Assembly (NCBI GenBank): GCA_017466325.1
Contig: JAFTUK010000037.1
Location: 1 to 64,000, forward strand
From: Bacteroidaceae bacterium
Lineage (GTDB): Bacteria > Bacteroidota > Bacteroidia > Bacteroidales > Bacteroidaceae
Reading direction: 5' to 3'
Length of the DNA stretch: 64,000 nt
Shown here piece by piece: positions 5,720-14,954 of the stretch. The notes under the pieces were generated by a model. The model searched no databases and was not told the DNA's origin. It saw only the letters and a program-made list of their open reading frames with translations. The translations under genes were made by a program, and so were the position numbers. How positions within the stretch are numbered: the stretch's first letter is position 1; every line of letters begins with the position of its first letter.

Positions 5720-8131
5720 TTAATTGCGTACGACCTTTTTTCTGCCATTTACGATGACTATGCCTTCCTTGGGCAGTGCATGAAGTTTCTGTCCCTGCAT
5801 GTTGTAGATGCCCTGCTGGAGAGTGGCAGCGTCCCCAGTGGTAATGTCCTGGATGGAGGTTACCAGGTCTGTAACCTCCACGTTGGGATTCTCTATGATG
5901 TACATTACTGAACCGTGGTCGTTCCATGTCCAGTTGCGAACGGCACATGAAGCCTCGTTGGTAACAATACAGGCAAAGTTTTTTGAAGCGTCGGAATAGT
6001 CTCCGCCGGCATGGAAACTGAATGTACCGTCGCCGTTGTCGCGAATATTGTCCAGTGCGGTCTTGTTGACAGTGAACTTATAATCGCGGCCTTCACGTGT
6101 CACATAGGACTGGTTCGCCGGCTGATAGAGGTAGTAGGCATCCTCCTCTTTCAGAATCTGCCAGACGACGGTTGAATCAAAAGGGCTGACTTCCTGTTGG
6201 TAAATAGCGGCAACAGTCTGATTGCTGGTCAAATTGTTATAACTGTAATTTGTCACACCACGCAGACTTACATAGGTGTTGGTTATGGTAGGGTTCCATG
6301 CCAAGTAGCCCTCGCCGCTCTTGGCCTTGATGTGGTAGGCCATGTCGTTGCGCAGTTCGGAAAGGCTGCTTATGTTCCTGTATGCCTGAATGGCCTTGTA
6401 GGTAACGGTGAGTACCTTGGTGGCGGCATCCAGAGAAGCGGAACAGATGTATCCTTCGATCTGAATGGGGGTAACGTCGTCGGCAGAGAAATACTGCGAT
6501 GCGTCTATGATGTCCTCATGTCCGTACTCCTTGCCAAGGAAGTTAACGCCGCCCTGCCCCTCGGGAGCGCCTACCACGTTGACCGTGTAGTGCTGAACCT
6601 GCTGCATGTCGCCCTTGATGCTCACGTATCCGCCACGGATGTACTCGGCAGGGATGGTGTAAGTGCTGTCCTGGGCAGAGATGGCAGTTACGGGCACGTC
6701 AACGAGAATCCAGTTGGGGTTGCCGTTCTCGTCCAGTTGGTCCACCGCATTCACGTTGTAACCGTACTTCAGTTGGAAGCCGTTCTGCACGAAGCCCTTT
6801 TCGGGAATGACCTTCACCTTGAGCGCCTTGCCGTATTCGGCCTGATAGGCCTGCAAGGGAGAGAGGTCTTCGGCCAGCACGATGTCGCCGTTCAACTGTG
6901 AAGCGCTTACGCTGACCATATCGCCATGCACGTCCAGGGTGAGATCAACGTAGCCGCCGCCGTCGGAGATGATTGTAGGACCGCCGGCAGGGTTGAGGTT
7001 GTCCCAATCCACCTTGTAGCGCATGCGGTAGAAGCCGTTGGCGGTGGAGGCAGGAACGGTGAATGTGGGCATTGCACTTCCTATGGTGTTGCCGTTGGCC
7101 GAGGTGCTGCCGTCGCTCTTGCGCCATGTACCGTTGACCTGTGCGGCACTGTAGGAGACGATGTCGCTGCCCGCGGCAGGTGTGCCGTTGTCGTTCACTT
7201 CGTAGGAGAAGACGCCGTCGTTGCCCCAGTCGGCATAGACGTATCCGCTCATCCAGGTGCCACTGTACTTGAAGGTGGGCTGTACCTGTTCGCCTGCCTT
7301 GGCCGAGAATACGTTGGTACACATCATATCGGTGTAGACGAGTTTACCTGCACCCATGGCGGTCTGCTCAGTGGCACCAACCTTGAAACCGACACCGTTC
7401 AGACGGCGGTCGTTGCGTGTGGGCTTTGCCTCGGGGTCAATGCTAAGCGCATACTTGTCTGTACTGAAACGCTTGTCGGGATTGTTGTCCACCACTATTT
7501 CGTCGAAGTAAGCCACCCAGTCGCTTTGGTCAGCATGGGGTGAACGGAGGTCGGGGATGATGACAAGAGCATGGATGTCGATACCGCTATTCTCATTCTC
7601 TTCCTTAGAATATGAGAAACCCTTGAAACTTACGACAACGTCCTGCCAGCCTTCCTTGGCCTTGACGGGAGCATTGGTCCAGGCCCAGAACTGCTCGTCC
7701 TCGCCTGTCTGCCATTCCCAACTCTTTTCCAGACGCTTGCCCAGACCTATCACCATCATACGGGAGTCGGCGGGCTTGTCCTTCAGGTATGCCATCACGT
7801 GGATGTACTGCAACTGCTTGGTCATGCGGATGGGTTCCTTCAGGTCTATCCTCACACCATAGGCATTGCCTGCGAAGCGGCTTCTCTGGAATGCCACCAC
7901 CTTGGCAGAGGAGTTGGGTGCTGCACCCAGTACCTCGTCAACTTTTGTATCGGGGTTGTCGGCCACACCTGCATTGCCTGCCAGCGTGCCAACACGGAAA
8001 GGACTCTTTTCCCATTGGTCGTAAACGCCAATCTTTGCATAGTCCTCGGCATCAAAACTGATTGTTGTCTGTGCCTTGGCAGCCAAGCCTGCTATCAGCA
8101 AGGCTGCGGGGAGTATATATTTCTTTATCAT
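5720..8131 (-). CDS. Secreted protein with Por/T9SS-like C-terminal tail
   Basis: An 803-residue protein. Residues 1-20 form a signal peptide ending AKA-Q. The first part (about 25-215) has a jelly-roll look (DYAKIGVYDQW, YFDEIVVD), suggesting a carbohydrate-binding-like module; the middle has beta-rich Ig-like segments with WNPT and DWDNLNPAGG motifs. The last 40 residues (GIYNMQGQKL...VNGRKKVV) match the Prevotella form of the type IX secretion/sorting tail. It lies 10 bp downstream of a GH29 fucosidase and must share its transcript, so it probably acts on or binds the same fucosylated glycans. No catalytic domain is recognised. Confidence 0.85.
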   Translation of the reverse strand: MIKKYILPAALLIAGLAAKAQTTISFDAEDYAKIGVYDQWEKSPFRVGTLAGNAGVADNPDTKVDEVLGAAPNSSAKVVAFQRSRFAGNAYGVRIDLKEPIRMTKQLQYIHVMAYLKDKPADSRMMVIGLGKRLEKSWEWQTGEDEQFWAWTNAPVKAKEGWQDVVVSFKGFSYSKEENENSGIDIHALVIIPDLRSPHADQSDWVAYFDEIVVDNNPDKRFSTDKYALSIDPEAKPTRNDRRLNGVGFKVGATEQTAMGAGKLVYTDMMCTNVFSAKAGEQVQPTFKYSGTWMSGYVYADWGNDGVFSYEVNDNGTPAAGSDIVSYSAAQVNGTWRKSDGSTSANGNTIGSAMPTFTVPASTANGFYRMRYKVDWDNLNPAGGPTIISDGGGYVDLTLDVHGDMVSVSASQLNGDIVLAEDLSPLQAYQAEYGKALKVKVIPEKGFVQNGFQLKYGYNVNAVDQLDENGNPNWILVDVPVTAISAQDSTYTIPAEYIRGGYVSIKGDMQQVQHYTVNVVGAPEGQGGVNFLGKEYGHEDIIDASQYFSADDVTPIQIEGYICSASLDAATKVLTVTYKAIQAYRNISSLSELRNDMAYHIKAKSGEGYLAWNPTITNTYVSLRGVTNYSYNNLTSNQTVAAIYQQEVSPFDSTVVWQILKEEDAYYLYQPANQSYVTREGRDYKFTVNKTALDNIRDNGDGTFSFHAGGDYSDASKNFACIVTNEASCAVRNWTWNDHGSVMYIIENPNVEVTDLVTSIQDITTGDAATLQQGIYNMQGQKLHALPKEGIVIVNGRKKVVRN

Positions 8132-8141
8132 AGGTATGTAA

Positions 8142-9671
8142 TCAATAAACGCTCAGGTTAGACAATAAAGGGCATGCTCTGCTGTCGAGGATGTTGATGC
8201 GGAGTTTCATTGCCTTGTAACCCTCGCCATAACTCTCGGACGTACTGCCGTTCAGGGGAATGATTCTCTTGTAGCCCACGGTGGTGGTCTCCAATGTGGG
8301 GCAGAGTTCGCGCCAGGTGCTGCCGTCGGCACTGTACTCTATGGTAAAGTCCTTGATGCGCTGTCCCAGACGGATGGGTTCCTGCATGAGCAGATAGCGC
8401 AGGGTCTGAGGCTCGTCCCATGACAGGGTGATGCTTGCCTGAAGGCTGCCGTCGTTGGTGCCCCAATAGGTGTTCTTGTCACCGTCGTTCAGGTTAGTGG
8501 CTTCGTACTTGCCACCTGTGCGTGTCTCGCTCACCTCTATGGTAGCGGTCTTGGCCAGGTCCTTGGCAGCGGTGCTCTCGTCCTGTCCGTGAACGGGAAC
8601 TGCCAGGCGCTCGTGAAGCAACTGGCCCAACTTCTTCAACTCGTTGACGGTATTGGTGGGCAACACGCCATACTGGTCGGGAGGGCAGTTGAGGATGAGA
8701 GTGGCGTTGCGGCCCACGGTTTCCAGATACATCTGGAATAGGCGTGCGGCACTCTTCATGGTCTCTCCCTGGTGCCAGAACCAACCGTTGTTTGTAGCCT
8801 TGGCATCGCTCTCGCCGGGATTCCAGAACCAGCCGTTGATGTCGCCCTCTTCGCGTACAACGGTTTCGGACAGGTAGTCGGTCATTGCCCAGTTGGTATT
8901 GCCGGCATAACCGGACTCATTACCAATCCAACGGGCTTCACCACCCACGCCCCACATAACGCAGTTGGGGGCAATACGGTGAACACGTGCACGGAGATTG
9001 GGGATGTCATAGTAGATGGCGGCATCAACCTGGCGTGTACCGCCCTCGCCACCATAGTAGCCGTCGCCGCCATTGGCACCGTCGAACCACATCTCAAACT
9101 GGTCGCTACCGTACTCGGCCAGTTCCTCACACTGCTTCAGGAATACCTCGGTTACGTATGTATCCTTGCCGTAGTGTGCAGAGTTGCGGTCCCAGGGGGA
9201 GATGTAGAAACCATACTTCATGCCATGCTTCTGACTTGCCTTGGCATAGAGTTCGGGAATGTTTGCCGTACGTCCGTATTCACTGCCTGCACGGGTAATG
9301 TTGTGGGTAGTGGTGGCGGTGGGCCACAGGCAGAAACCGTCGTGATGCTTCACCACGGCAATGCCGCCGGTCATACCGGCAGCCTTTACAGAGGTAATCC
9401 ATTGCTCGGGGTTGGGCATGGCCTTGGGTGCATAGATGCTCTCGGCTTCGTCGCCATTACCCCATTCCTTGCCGGTGAATGTGTTCATTCCGTAATGGAA
9501 GAATGCATAGAACTCTGTTTCGTTCCAAAGAACCAGTCGGTCATGGGGAACGGGATGACATGGCAACGGAGCATTGTCCGGATTGGAAAGCTCCTGCGAT
9601 ACCAGCTTAAAGTCTTGGGCAAATCCCGTTATGGGGATAGCGAGTCCAAGAAGAAGGGTCTTAATCTTCAT
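8142..9671 (-). CDS. Alpha-L-fucosidase, GH29, with C-terminal F5/8-type domain
   Basis: A 509-residue secreted enzyme with a signal peptide (residues 1-19, TGFA-Q). It would release alpha-L-fucose from host or dietary glycans. FFHYG at 57-61, VKHHDGFCLWPT at 107-118 and MWFDGANGGDG near 194-204 are GH29 landmarks; Asp197 in WFDG is the expected nucleophile. The acid/base is not conserved across GH29 and I do not assign it. From about residue 370 a discoidin-like (F5/8 type C, CBM32-like) domain follows, with the NDGDKNTYWG signature. First gene of a two-gene operon with the secreted protein downstream. Confidence 0.92.
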   Translation of the reverse strand: MKIKTLLLGLAIPITGFAQDFKLVSQELSNPDNAPLPCHPVPHDRLVLWNETEFYAFFHYGMNTFTGKEWGNGDEAESIYAPKAMPNPEQWITSVKAAGMTGGIAVVKHHDGFCLWPTATTTHNITRAGSEYGRTANIPELYAKASQKHGMKYGFYISPWDRNSAHYGKDTYVTEVFLKQCEELAEYGSDQFEMWFDGANGGDGYYGGEGGTRQVDAAIYYDIPNLRARVHRIAPNCVMWGVGGEARWIGNESGYAGNTNWAMTDYLSETVVREEGDINGWFWNPGESDAKATNNGWFWHQGETMKSAARLFQMYLETVGRNATLILNCPPDQYGVLPTNTVNELKKLGQLLHERLAVPVHGQDESTAAKDLAKTATIEVSETRTGGKYEATNLNDGDKNTYWGTNDGSLQASITLSWDEPQTLRYLLMQEPIRLGQRIKDFTIEYSADGSTWRELCPTLETTTVGYKRIIPLNGSTSESYGEGYKAMKLRINILDSRACPLLSNLSVY

Positions 9672-9730
9672 AGGGTTAAATTTGTTTAGGTTTCACTTAA
9701 AATTAGTTGTTTATTAACGTTTATTCTGCG

Positions 9731-9738
9731 CAAATATA
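9731..9738 (-). promoter_or_regulatory. -7 element of the GH29 operon
   Basis: On the minus strand this reads TATATTTG, 60 bp upstream of the GH29 start. No TTTG is seen at the -33 position. A 13-base T-run at 9784-9796 lies further upstream in the same divergent gap. Confidence 0.5.
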
Positions 9739-9856
9739 TCACATTAATGACATATATGAATTATGCTTAAAACGGCGTTAGTATTTTTTTTTTTTTCTTT
9801 AACGTTTGTTTAGAAAACCAGAGGCTCGCCGGCCGAAAACATTTGTTTGAAGGAAT

Positions 9857-9887
9857 GTTGATATAACGGGAAAATGTTGTAAATTTG
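9857..9887 (+). promoter_or_regulatory. Promoter of the acyltransferase gene
   Basis: GTTG at 9857-9860, 19 bp, then TAAATTTG at 9880-9887; a good fit to the Bacteroidetes consensus, 41 bp before the ATG. Confidence 0.6.
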
Positions 9888-9928
9888 TCTCCGCATAAGC
9901 ATAATCCAAAAGAGAAACATTAAAGTAC

Positions 9929-11122
9929 ATGAAGACCAATTTCAATCAGGGCAACACTGCCGACATGTTGGGTGCAGAATCACAATCCCGCCTTGCCTGG
10001 TGCGATGCCATGCGCCTGCTGGCATTCTTCCTGCTTCTGTGTTGTCATGCTGCCGACCCGTTCTATGCGTCAGCGGCCTATGCATCGGCAGGAGGTGGCG
10101 TTGATGCCGAACTGGTGCTATGGGGTACACGATGGGGGTCCTTCTCGCGTCCGTGCGTACCTTTGTTTGTCATGCTTACCGGGGTACTTTCCCTGCCCAT
10201 AGGGAAAAGCATGGGCAATTTCTACAAACGCCGTATACCACGTGTACTGATACCGTTCCTGATATGGTCCGTCCTGTATTACCTCACGCCCTGGTTTACC
10301 GGACTTTTGGGTATGGACAGCAGTATAGTGCACAAACTGTTCAGTTGGGCAGAGACGGATAGCCAGTCCCTTGCCGATGGAATGAGGAATGTAATGCGCA
10401 TACCATACGCTTTCAGTTTCATTGCATGCCACATGTGGTACATATATATGCTTATCGGTCTGTATCTGTACTTGCCAATATTCTCGGCATGGGTGGAAAG
10501 GGCATCCAAGAGGGAAAAGGAAGTGTTCCTGCTCATTTGGGGCATCAGCACCACATTGTCGTACTTCACCGAGTACGTTAGCAAATACTGCTTCGGCACA
10601 TGCGAATGGAACTCTTATGGCCTGTTCTATTATTTTGCAGGCTTCAGCGGCTACATGCTATTGGGGCATTACATACAGCACTATGTGAAATGGTCGTGGA
10701 GGAAGACACTTCTCGTGGCCATCCCCCTGCTGGTTGGGGGATATGCCATAACGCATTGGGGATATTCGCATATCATGGCATTGCCCGAAAAAACACCCGA
10801 ACAGATAGAACTGTTCTGGACGTATTGCACGCCCAACGTGGTAATGATGACGGTGGCATGGTTTCTGATTGTACGTCGCGTGGAGATACCACAGAAGAGC
10901 AAAGTCCCAGTATGGCTTGCCCACCTTACCGCATGCGGTTTCGGCATATACATGGTGCACTACTACTTTGTGTTCTTGGGATACGACCTTGGAGCAATGC
11001 TTCATCTGCCGGCACCGTTGCGCATACCCTTCTCTGCCATAGTAATACTAATCTGTTCTTGGTTGTTAGTGGGATTGGTACATAAAGCCATGGGCAGATA
11101 TTCCAAATTCCTTATAGGCTGA
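9929..11122 (+). CDS. Membrane acyltransferase, acyltransferase-3 family
   Basis: A 397-residue multi-span membrane protein with about ten hydrophobic segments. The N-terminal WCDAMRLLAFFLLLCCHA carries the (R)xLA...CH pattern of acyltransferase-3 (WecH/OafA-like) enzymes, and RIPRVLIPFLIWSVLYY is the conserved first arginine loop. Such enzymes O-acetylate or otherwise acylate surface sugars or lipids using a cytoplasmic acyl donor. The substrate cannot be told; no polysaccharide cluster is adjacent. The 20 or so residues before TRP are polar, so a later start is possible, but the promoter spacing supports the ATG at 9929. The metallo-hydrolase gene follows after 60 bp. Confidence 0.85.
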   Translation: MKTNFNQGNTADMLGAESQSRLAWCDAMRLLAFFLLLCCHAADPFYASAAYASAGGGVDAELVLWGTRWGSFSRPCVPLFVMLTGVLSLPIGKSMGNFYKRRIPRVLIPFLIWSVLYYLTPWFTGLLGMDSSIVHKLFSWAETDSQSLADGMRNVMRIPYAFSFIACHMWYIYMLIGLYLYLPIFSAWVERASKREKEVFLLIWGISTTLSYFTEYVSKYCFGTCEWNSYGLFYYFAGFSGYMLLGHYIQHYVKWSWRKTLLVAIPLLVGGYAITHWGYSHIMALPEKTPEQIELFWTYCTPNVVMMTVAWFLIVRRVEIPQKSKVPVWLAHLTACGFGIYMVHYYFVFLGYDLGAMLHLPAPLRIPFSAIVILICSWLLVGLVHKAMGRYSKFLIG

Positions 11123-11182
11123 ACCTATGGTACACTAATACTTTATATTCACGCATATAACACACTGAAAAACAATTACACA

Positions 11183-11968
11183 TTGACACTGACATATATT
11201 TTTCATAGCGGTTTCGCATTGGAGACAGAAAAGGCAGTGGTGATCTTCGACTATTGGCTGGATCCTGCCGATGTGATGCCAAAACTTCTATCCAACAGAA
11301 AGCACGTCTATGTGCTATGCAGTCATTTTCACAGAGACCACTTTACACGTCAAGTGTTCAAGTGGAGACAGGATTGGCCCAACCACCGCTATACCTACAT
11401 CCTGTCCAGAGATATACTGAAAAGAGGACGAGCCGAGGAGCATGAGGTGGATGTATGGCTAACCAAAGGAACTGTATGGCAGGACGAGAACATCCGTGTG
11501 CATGCCATGGGAAGCAACGACAGCGGTGTGTCGTGGGTTGTTGAAGTGGAAGGCAAGCGCCTGTTTCATGCCGGCGACCTCAATAACTGGTATGCACACC
11601 TGCTTTCCGATGAGCATGCCAGACGACGCAAAAGTGTATTGGGGATGGGTACAGAGATAAACCCTGAGTATGAGGAAAAACGCTATCTGGGAGAACTGAA
11701 AGACATCGCCAAGGTGTATGACGGTTTCGACATTGTCCTGTTTCCCATTGACGGACGAATAGGCAACGGATACACCAGAGGTGCCAGACAGTTTCTGGAA
11801 CGCTTCTCAGTAGGGTTGTTCGTTCCAATTCATTTTGTTGCCAGTGGTTTTGCCTCGGCATGGAGGATGGAAACTTTTACCGAGAAAAAGAACATTCCGT
11901 TCTGGAGAATAGACCACGAGGGGGCCAGACTTGAAATCGAAACAGCAGAAACAATCTCATCTGATTAG
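11183..11968 (+). CDS. MBL-fold metallo-hydrolase
   Basis: A 261-residue cytoplasmic protein of the metallo-beta-lactamase fold. HFHRDHF near residues 48-54 is the zinc-binding HxHxDH motif, and HAGDLNNW near 131-138 gives further ligands. Family members include UlaG-like lactonases and RNA or nucleotide hydrolases; this one resembles the uncharacterised Bacteroidetes group described as MBL fold metallo-hydrolase. No ATG is placed to start it: a TTG at 11183 gives MTLTYIFHSGFALE, which keeps the usual first strand. Probably cotranscribed with the acyltransferase. Confidence 0.85.
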   Translation: MTLTYIFHSGFALETEKAVVIFDYWLDPADVMPKLLSNRKHVYVLCSHFHRDHFTRQVFKWRQDWPNHRYTYILSRDILKRGRAEEHEVDVWLTKGTVWQDENIRVHAMGSNDSGVSWVVEVEGKRLFHAGDLNNWYAHLLSDEHARRRKSVLGMGTEINPEYEEKRYLGELKDIAKVYDGFDIVLFPIDGRIGNGYTRGARQFLERFSVGLFVPIHFVASGFASAWRMETFTEKKNIPFWRIDHEGARLEIETAETISSD

Positions 11969-11979
11969 TGGGATAAACG

Positions 11980-12011
11980 TTTGCTTAAGACTAATAAAAG
12001 GTATACCTTTG
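11980..12011 (+). promoter_or_regulatory. Promoter of the zinc-ribbon protein gene
   Basis: TTTG at 11980-11983, 20 bp, TACCTTTG at 12004-12011: a near-perfect Bacteroidetes promoter. It supports starting the next gene at 12063 and not at the upstream in-frame start at 11931. Confidence 0.7.
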
Positions 12012-12062
12012 CAAACGATTATAAACGTACTTATTATTGTTTTTCAGAATAAAAATAAACTC

Positions 12063-12923
12063 ATGGCAATAATCCTATGTCCAAATTGCGAACATAAAAT
12101 TTCATCAATGTCTATGACATGCCCACATTGCAACATGCGAATTAAAGGGAATGTTCGCCAATGCCCCACCTGCAATGAATGGATTCTCGGAAATGCAAAC
12201 AAATGCACCAAATGCGGTTCCGAAGTTGATGTGATAAGTGATGCCAATACTCAAGAGCAGAAGTCCCCTATCATCAATTCTACAAGCAGACCAGACACGC
12301 AAAAAAGCAGAAAGGGATGCTGGGGTTTTATAACTGCAATTATAATCACCATACTATGTATAGGACTATGCATCTTTGGACTGCACAAACACGATGAAAA
12401 TGTCAGGGAAGCCAGAAAAGCAGTCCAGGAGGAACTGAACAAAAGGATTGCAGAAGACGAAAAAGCCAATGCAAAGCATATGCTTATGATGCAAAAGGAT
12501 AGTGCACATTGGAAAAAGGCATTTGATGCCAAAACTATTGAAGCAACTGAGGAATATATTAAAATTTATCCAGAGGGAATATTTATTAACGAAGCCTACA
12601 TGCTTCTTGAAGAACTGAATCGTCGCAAGGTTAGTGACAAAGATTACATATATATACGCAACATCGTGGCAAAGAAACTGGAAGATTATAAAGCGCACAC
12701 CTTCAAGAAGAAAGCAAAAGATATATCGGACATTAAGTACGAGATTATAGACTCTGTCATTGCAAGCAAGAAATACATCAACAAAGACAGTTTCCACTTT
12801 GTAGTCCACTGCAATGTCCTTGAAACAACAAACAGGATATCAGCAAAGAAGGATAGTACAAAAATAATAAAATTGGAAATGACACTTGACAATAAGAAAC
12901 GGATTATTCACTGTAGCATATAG
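12063..12923 (+). CDS. Zinc-ribbon membrane protein of unknown function
   Basis: A 286-residue protein. Residues 1-57 hold three CxxC pairs or more (CPNC, CPHC, CPTC, CTKC), a double zinc ribbon. A single hydrophobic segment (about 90-110, WGFITAIIITILCIGLCIFG) is followed by a charged coiled-coil stretch and a C-terminal domain of about 100 residues. The plan, cytoplasmic zinc ribbon, one membrane span and an outer domain, is frequent in uncharacterised Bacteroidetes proteins. The reading frame is open further upstream to 11931 but that part overlaps the previous gene and the promoter. Function unknown. Confidence 0.78.
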   Translation: MAIILCPNCEHKISSMSMTCPHCNMRIKGNVRQCPTCNEWILGNANKCTKCGSEVDVISDANTQEQKSPIINSTSRPDTQKSRKGCWGFITAIIITILCIGLCIFGLHKHDENVREARKAVQEELNKRIAEDEKANAKHMLMMQKDSAHWKKAFDAKTIEATEEYIKIYPEGIFINEAYMLLEELNRRKVSDKDYIYIRNIVAKKLEDYKAHTFKKKAKDISDIKYEIIDSVIASKKYINKDSFHFVVHCNVLETTNRISAKKDSTKIIKLEMTLDNKKRIIHCSI

Positions 12924-12994
12924 CCATTTACCAGACACGCTCGACACCAACAAACACAATATCATGCATCTTTTCGTGATTTTTGTCTCACTTT

Positions 12995-13027
12995 TCTTGC
13001 ATGTGTGCATAAATGAACGTATATTTG
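12995..13027 (+). promoter_or_regulatory. Promoter of the DUF2147 gene
   Basis: TCTTG at 12995-12999, 20 bp, then TATATTTG at 13020-13027, 28 bp before the ATG. Confidence 0.55.
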
Positions 13028-13055
13028 CGCGGATTTTCAGAAAACGAGAAGAAAC

Positions 13056-13505
13056 ATGAAGAAGTTCTTTATTATGCTTACATGTGCAATCATGGCTGTA
13101 TGCCCTACATTTGCACAAGGAATCAATGACAAGGCCGACAACATTGTCGGCGAGTATCTCACAGATCGTGGTGGCAGCAAAAGCAAGGTTCGTATCACCA
13201 AGAATGCCCAGGGCACATACGATGCTCAGGTGTTTTGGGTAGAGCATCCTCTGGACAAGAACGGAAAGAAACGCAAGGATGTAAAGAATCCAGATAAGTC
13301 ACTGCGTAATGTTGATATAGACAAGGTTGTCCTTGTACGTGGTTTGAAGTTCGACTCTGAAGATAAGGAATGGAGCGGAGCAAAGATTTATGACCCCACC
13401 AAGGGCATCCGGGTAAATGCTACTGCCAAGTTTGAATCTGCAAATAAGTTGAAACTGCGTGCCACCATTATGGTATCGGCCAGACACTATATTGGCAAAA
13501 GATAA
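13056..13505 (+). CDS. DUF2147 periplasmic protein
   Basis: A 149-residue protein with a signal peptide (about 1-21, cut after TFA-Q). NIVGEYLTDRGGSKSKVRI and the later GARIYDP-like segment (SGAKIYDPTKG) are typical of DUF2147, a small secreted lipocalin-like family widespread in Bacteroidetes. No enzymatic role is established. Expressed from its own promoter and followed by a terminator hairpin, so it is monocistronic. Confidence 0.85.
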   Translation: MKKFFIMLTCAIMAVCPTFAQGINDKADNIVGEYLTDRGGSKSKVRITKNAQGTYDAQVFWVEHPLDKNGKKRKDVKNPDKSLRNVDIDKVVLVRGLKFDSEDKEWSGAKIYDPTKGIRVNATAKFESANKLKLRATIMVSARHYIGKR

Positions 13506-13539
13506 AATAACCATTCCCACCGGGAAGATATTCCGAATC

Positions 13540-13571
13540 ACTGCCCGCATCTTCAAATGGATGTGGGCAGT
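13540..13571 (+). terminator. Terminator after the DUF2147 gene
   Basis: A 12-bp stem with one G-T pair (13540-13551 with 13560-13571), 8-nt loop, followed by a T-rich stretch (TCTATTTTA). It stands 37 bp after the stop. Confidence 0.7.
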
Positions 13572-13600
13572 TCTATTTTACCGGAGCAATAGAATAATGT

Positions 13601-13623
13601 CCAATGACCGATTGTGGGTAAAC
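13601..13623 (+). repeat. Copy of dispersed AATGACC-ATTTGG motif
   Basis: Reads CAATGACCGATTGTGGGTAA in the gap between the converging DUF2147 and cyuA-like genes. Confidence 0.5.
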
Positions 13624-13655
13624 TGCACCCGTTATGGTTTACCGCCCCCGCTCAT

Positions 13656-14933
13656 TTACTTCTTATGTGTCATGATGTCAAGCACCATGCGGTCAGTTTC
13701 CTGCATGCCTCTGGCACCTACGAGGGTGAGGTTGCGGATGCAGCGGTCCACATCGTCTTCGATAAGTCCTTCCACGTTGGTAACGTATTTGCCCTGTATG
13801 GCCAACATGGCGCTCAGTACGGCAGTTGAGACTCCACTGGACACTTTCAGGGCACAACTGGGTTTGGCACCATCGCATACCATGCCGGCAAGGTTGGCTA
13901 TCATGTTCTTTACACTATATGCTACCTGCTCGTAGCGGCCTCCCATCAAGTAGGTGATGCCGCAGCTGCTTCCCGTACTTGCCACCACGCAACCACAAAG
14001 GGCACTGAGGCGGCCAAGGCTCTGCTTTATGTATATGGCGGTGAGATGACTGAGCACGAGGGCACGGGTGAGTTCCTCTTCTGTATTGTGGTTTTCACGG
14101 GCAAAGACGACAACGGGTAGCGTGGCGGCTATACCCTGGTTTCCGCTTCCGCTATTGCTCATTACGGGAATCATGGCACCAGCCATACGTGCATCGCAGG
14201 CGCTGCTTGTAACCGAGAGGATATGGCTGAATATACTGTCGCCCATGATACCCTTTCCGAGGGGGCGAGACAGGGTCTTGCCAAGTTCGTGGCCGTAGTT
14301 GCCTTTCAAGGCTTCCTGGGCAGCATTCTCGTTGAGGATACGTGCCTCGTTGATGAAATCCAATTCCTCCAAGGGTGTCTGTGTGGCAAAGTCAAAAACC
14401 TGACGGAGGGTAAGGTCACATACAGAATCTCCCTCGGAAGTAGAATGCAAAGACGCGCGGTTGTCCAGCATGACGTTGTTGTCACAACACAAATACACCA
14501 GACGTGTGTGTTCGTGCGCTATGATGGCCTCGGAACGATGATTCCCCTTCTTGCATACGACATCCACATAAAGTTTGTCGCAAGCGCCCTTGTCAAGAGT
14601 AATGTTTATGCGCCCTCCGTCTATGAATCTTTTGCCACGCTCCACCGCCTCAGGTGTACAATCATGGAGAACCTCCAGTTGATAACTGCTCTTTCCGATG
14701 AGCGCACCCAGGGCTATGGCAATGGGCAAGCCCACCATACCCGTACCGGGGATACCAACACCCATAGCGTTCTTGAGCACATTGGCGCTTAGACCGACCT
14801 GAATGTATTCCGGTTCTTCTCCCAATGCCTCAGTGGCATGAGCCACACAGAGAGCCACGCACATGGGTTCGGTACAACCTATGGCCGGTATTACTTCGTG
14901 CTTGATAAGGTCAAGGATTTCGTCTTGTGTCAT
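13656..14933 (-). CDS. cyuA: UPF0597 / L-cysteine desulfidase-like protein
   Basis: A 425-residue protein of the YhaM/CyuA family, related to the alpha chain of iron-sulfur L-serine dehydratase. It would split L-cysteine (or L-serine) into pyruvate, ammonia and sulfide with a [4Fe-4S] cluster. PAIGCTEP at 16-23, SGSGNQGIAATLP in the middle, GSSCGITYLMGG and CDGAKPSC near the C-terminus supply the conserved cysteines and glycine loops. Length matches the family. Last gene of the his-recR transcript, 21 bp after the GNAT gene. The symbol is by family; the physiological substrate here is inferred. Confidence 0.87.
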   Translation of the reverse strand: MTQDEILDLIKHEVIPAIGCTEPMCVALCVAHATEALGEEPEYIQVGLSANVLKNAMGVGIPGTGMVGLPIAIALGALIGKSSYQLEVLHDCTPEAVERGKRFIDGGRINITLDKGACDKLYVDVVCKKGNHRSEAIIAHEHTRLVYLCCDNNVMLDNRASLHSTSEGDSVCDLTLRQVFDFATQTPLEELDFINEARILNENAAQEALKGNYGHELGKTLSRPLGKGIMGDSIFSHILSVTSSACDARMAGAMIPVMSNSGSGNQGIAATLPVVVFARENHNTEEELTRALVLSHLTAIYIKQSLGRLSALCGCVVASTGSSCGITYLMGGRYEQVAYSVKNMIANLAGMVCDGAKPSCALKVSSGVSTAVLSAMLAIQGKYVTNVEGLIEDDVDRCIRNLTLVGARGMQETDRMVLDIMTHKK

Positions 14934-14954
14934 TTCAGGTATTTGTTTGGATTG

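Noticed and set aside
6197-7543. Two plus-strand frames opposite the secreted protein gene
   Set aside because: They lie fully inside a gene with signal peptide and sorting tail and have valine/glycine-rich nonsense composition.
9784-9796. 13-base T-run as a phase-variable tract
   Set aside because: It lies in a divergent gap upstream of both promoters, not between -33 and -7 elements and not in a coding region, so slippage would have no obvious effect.
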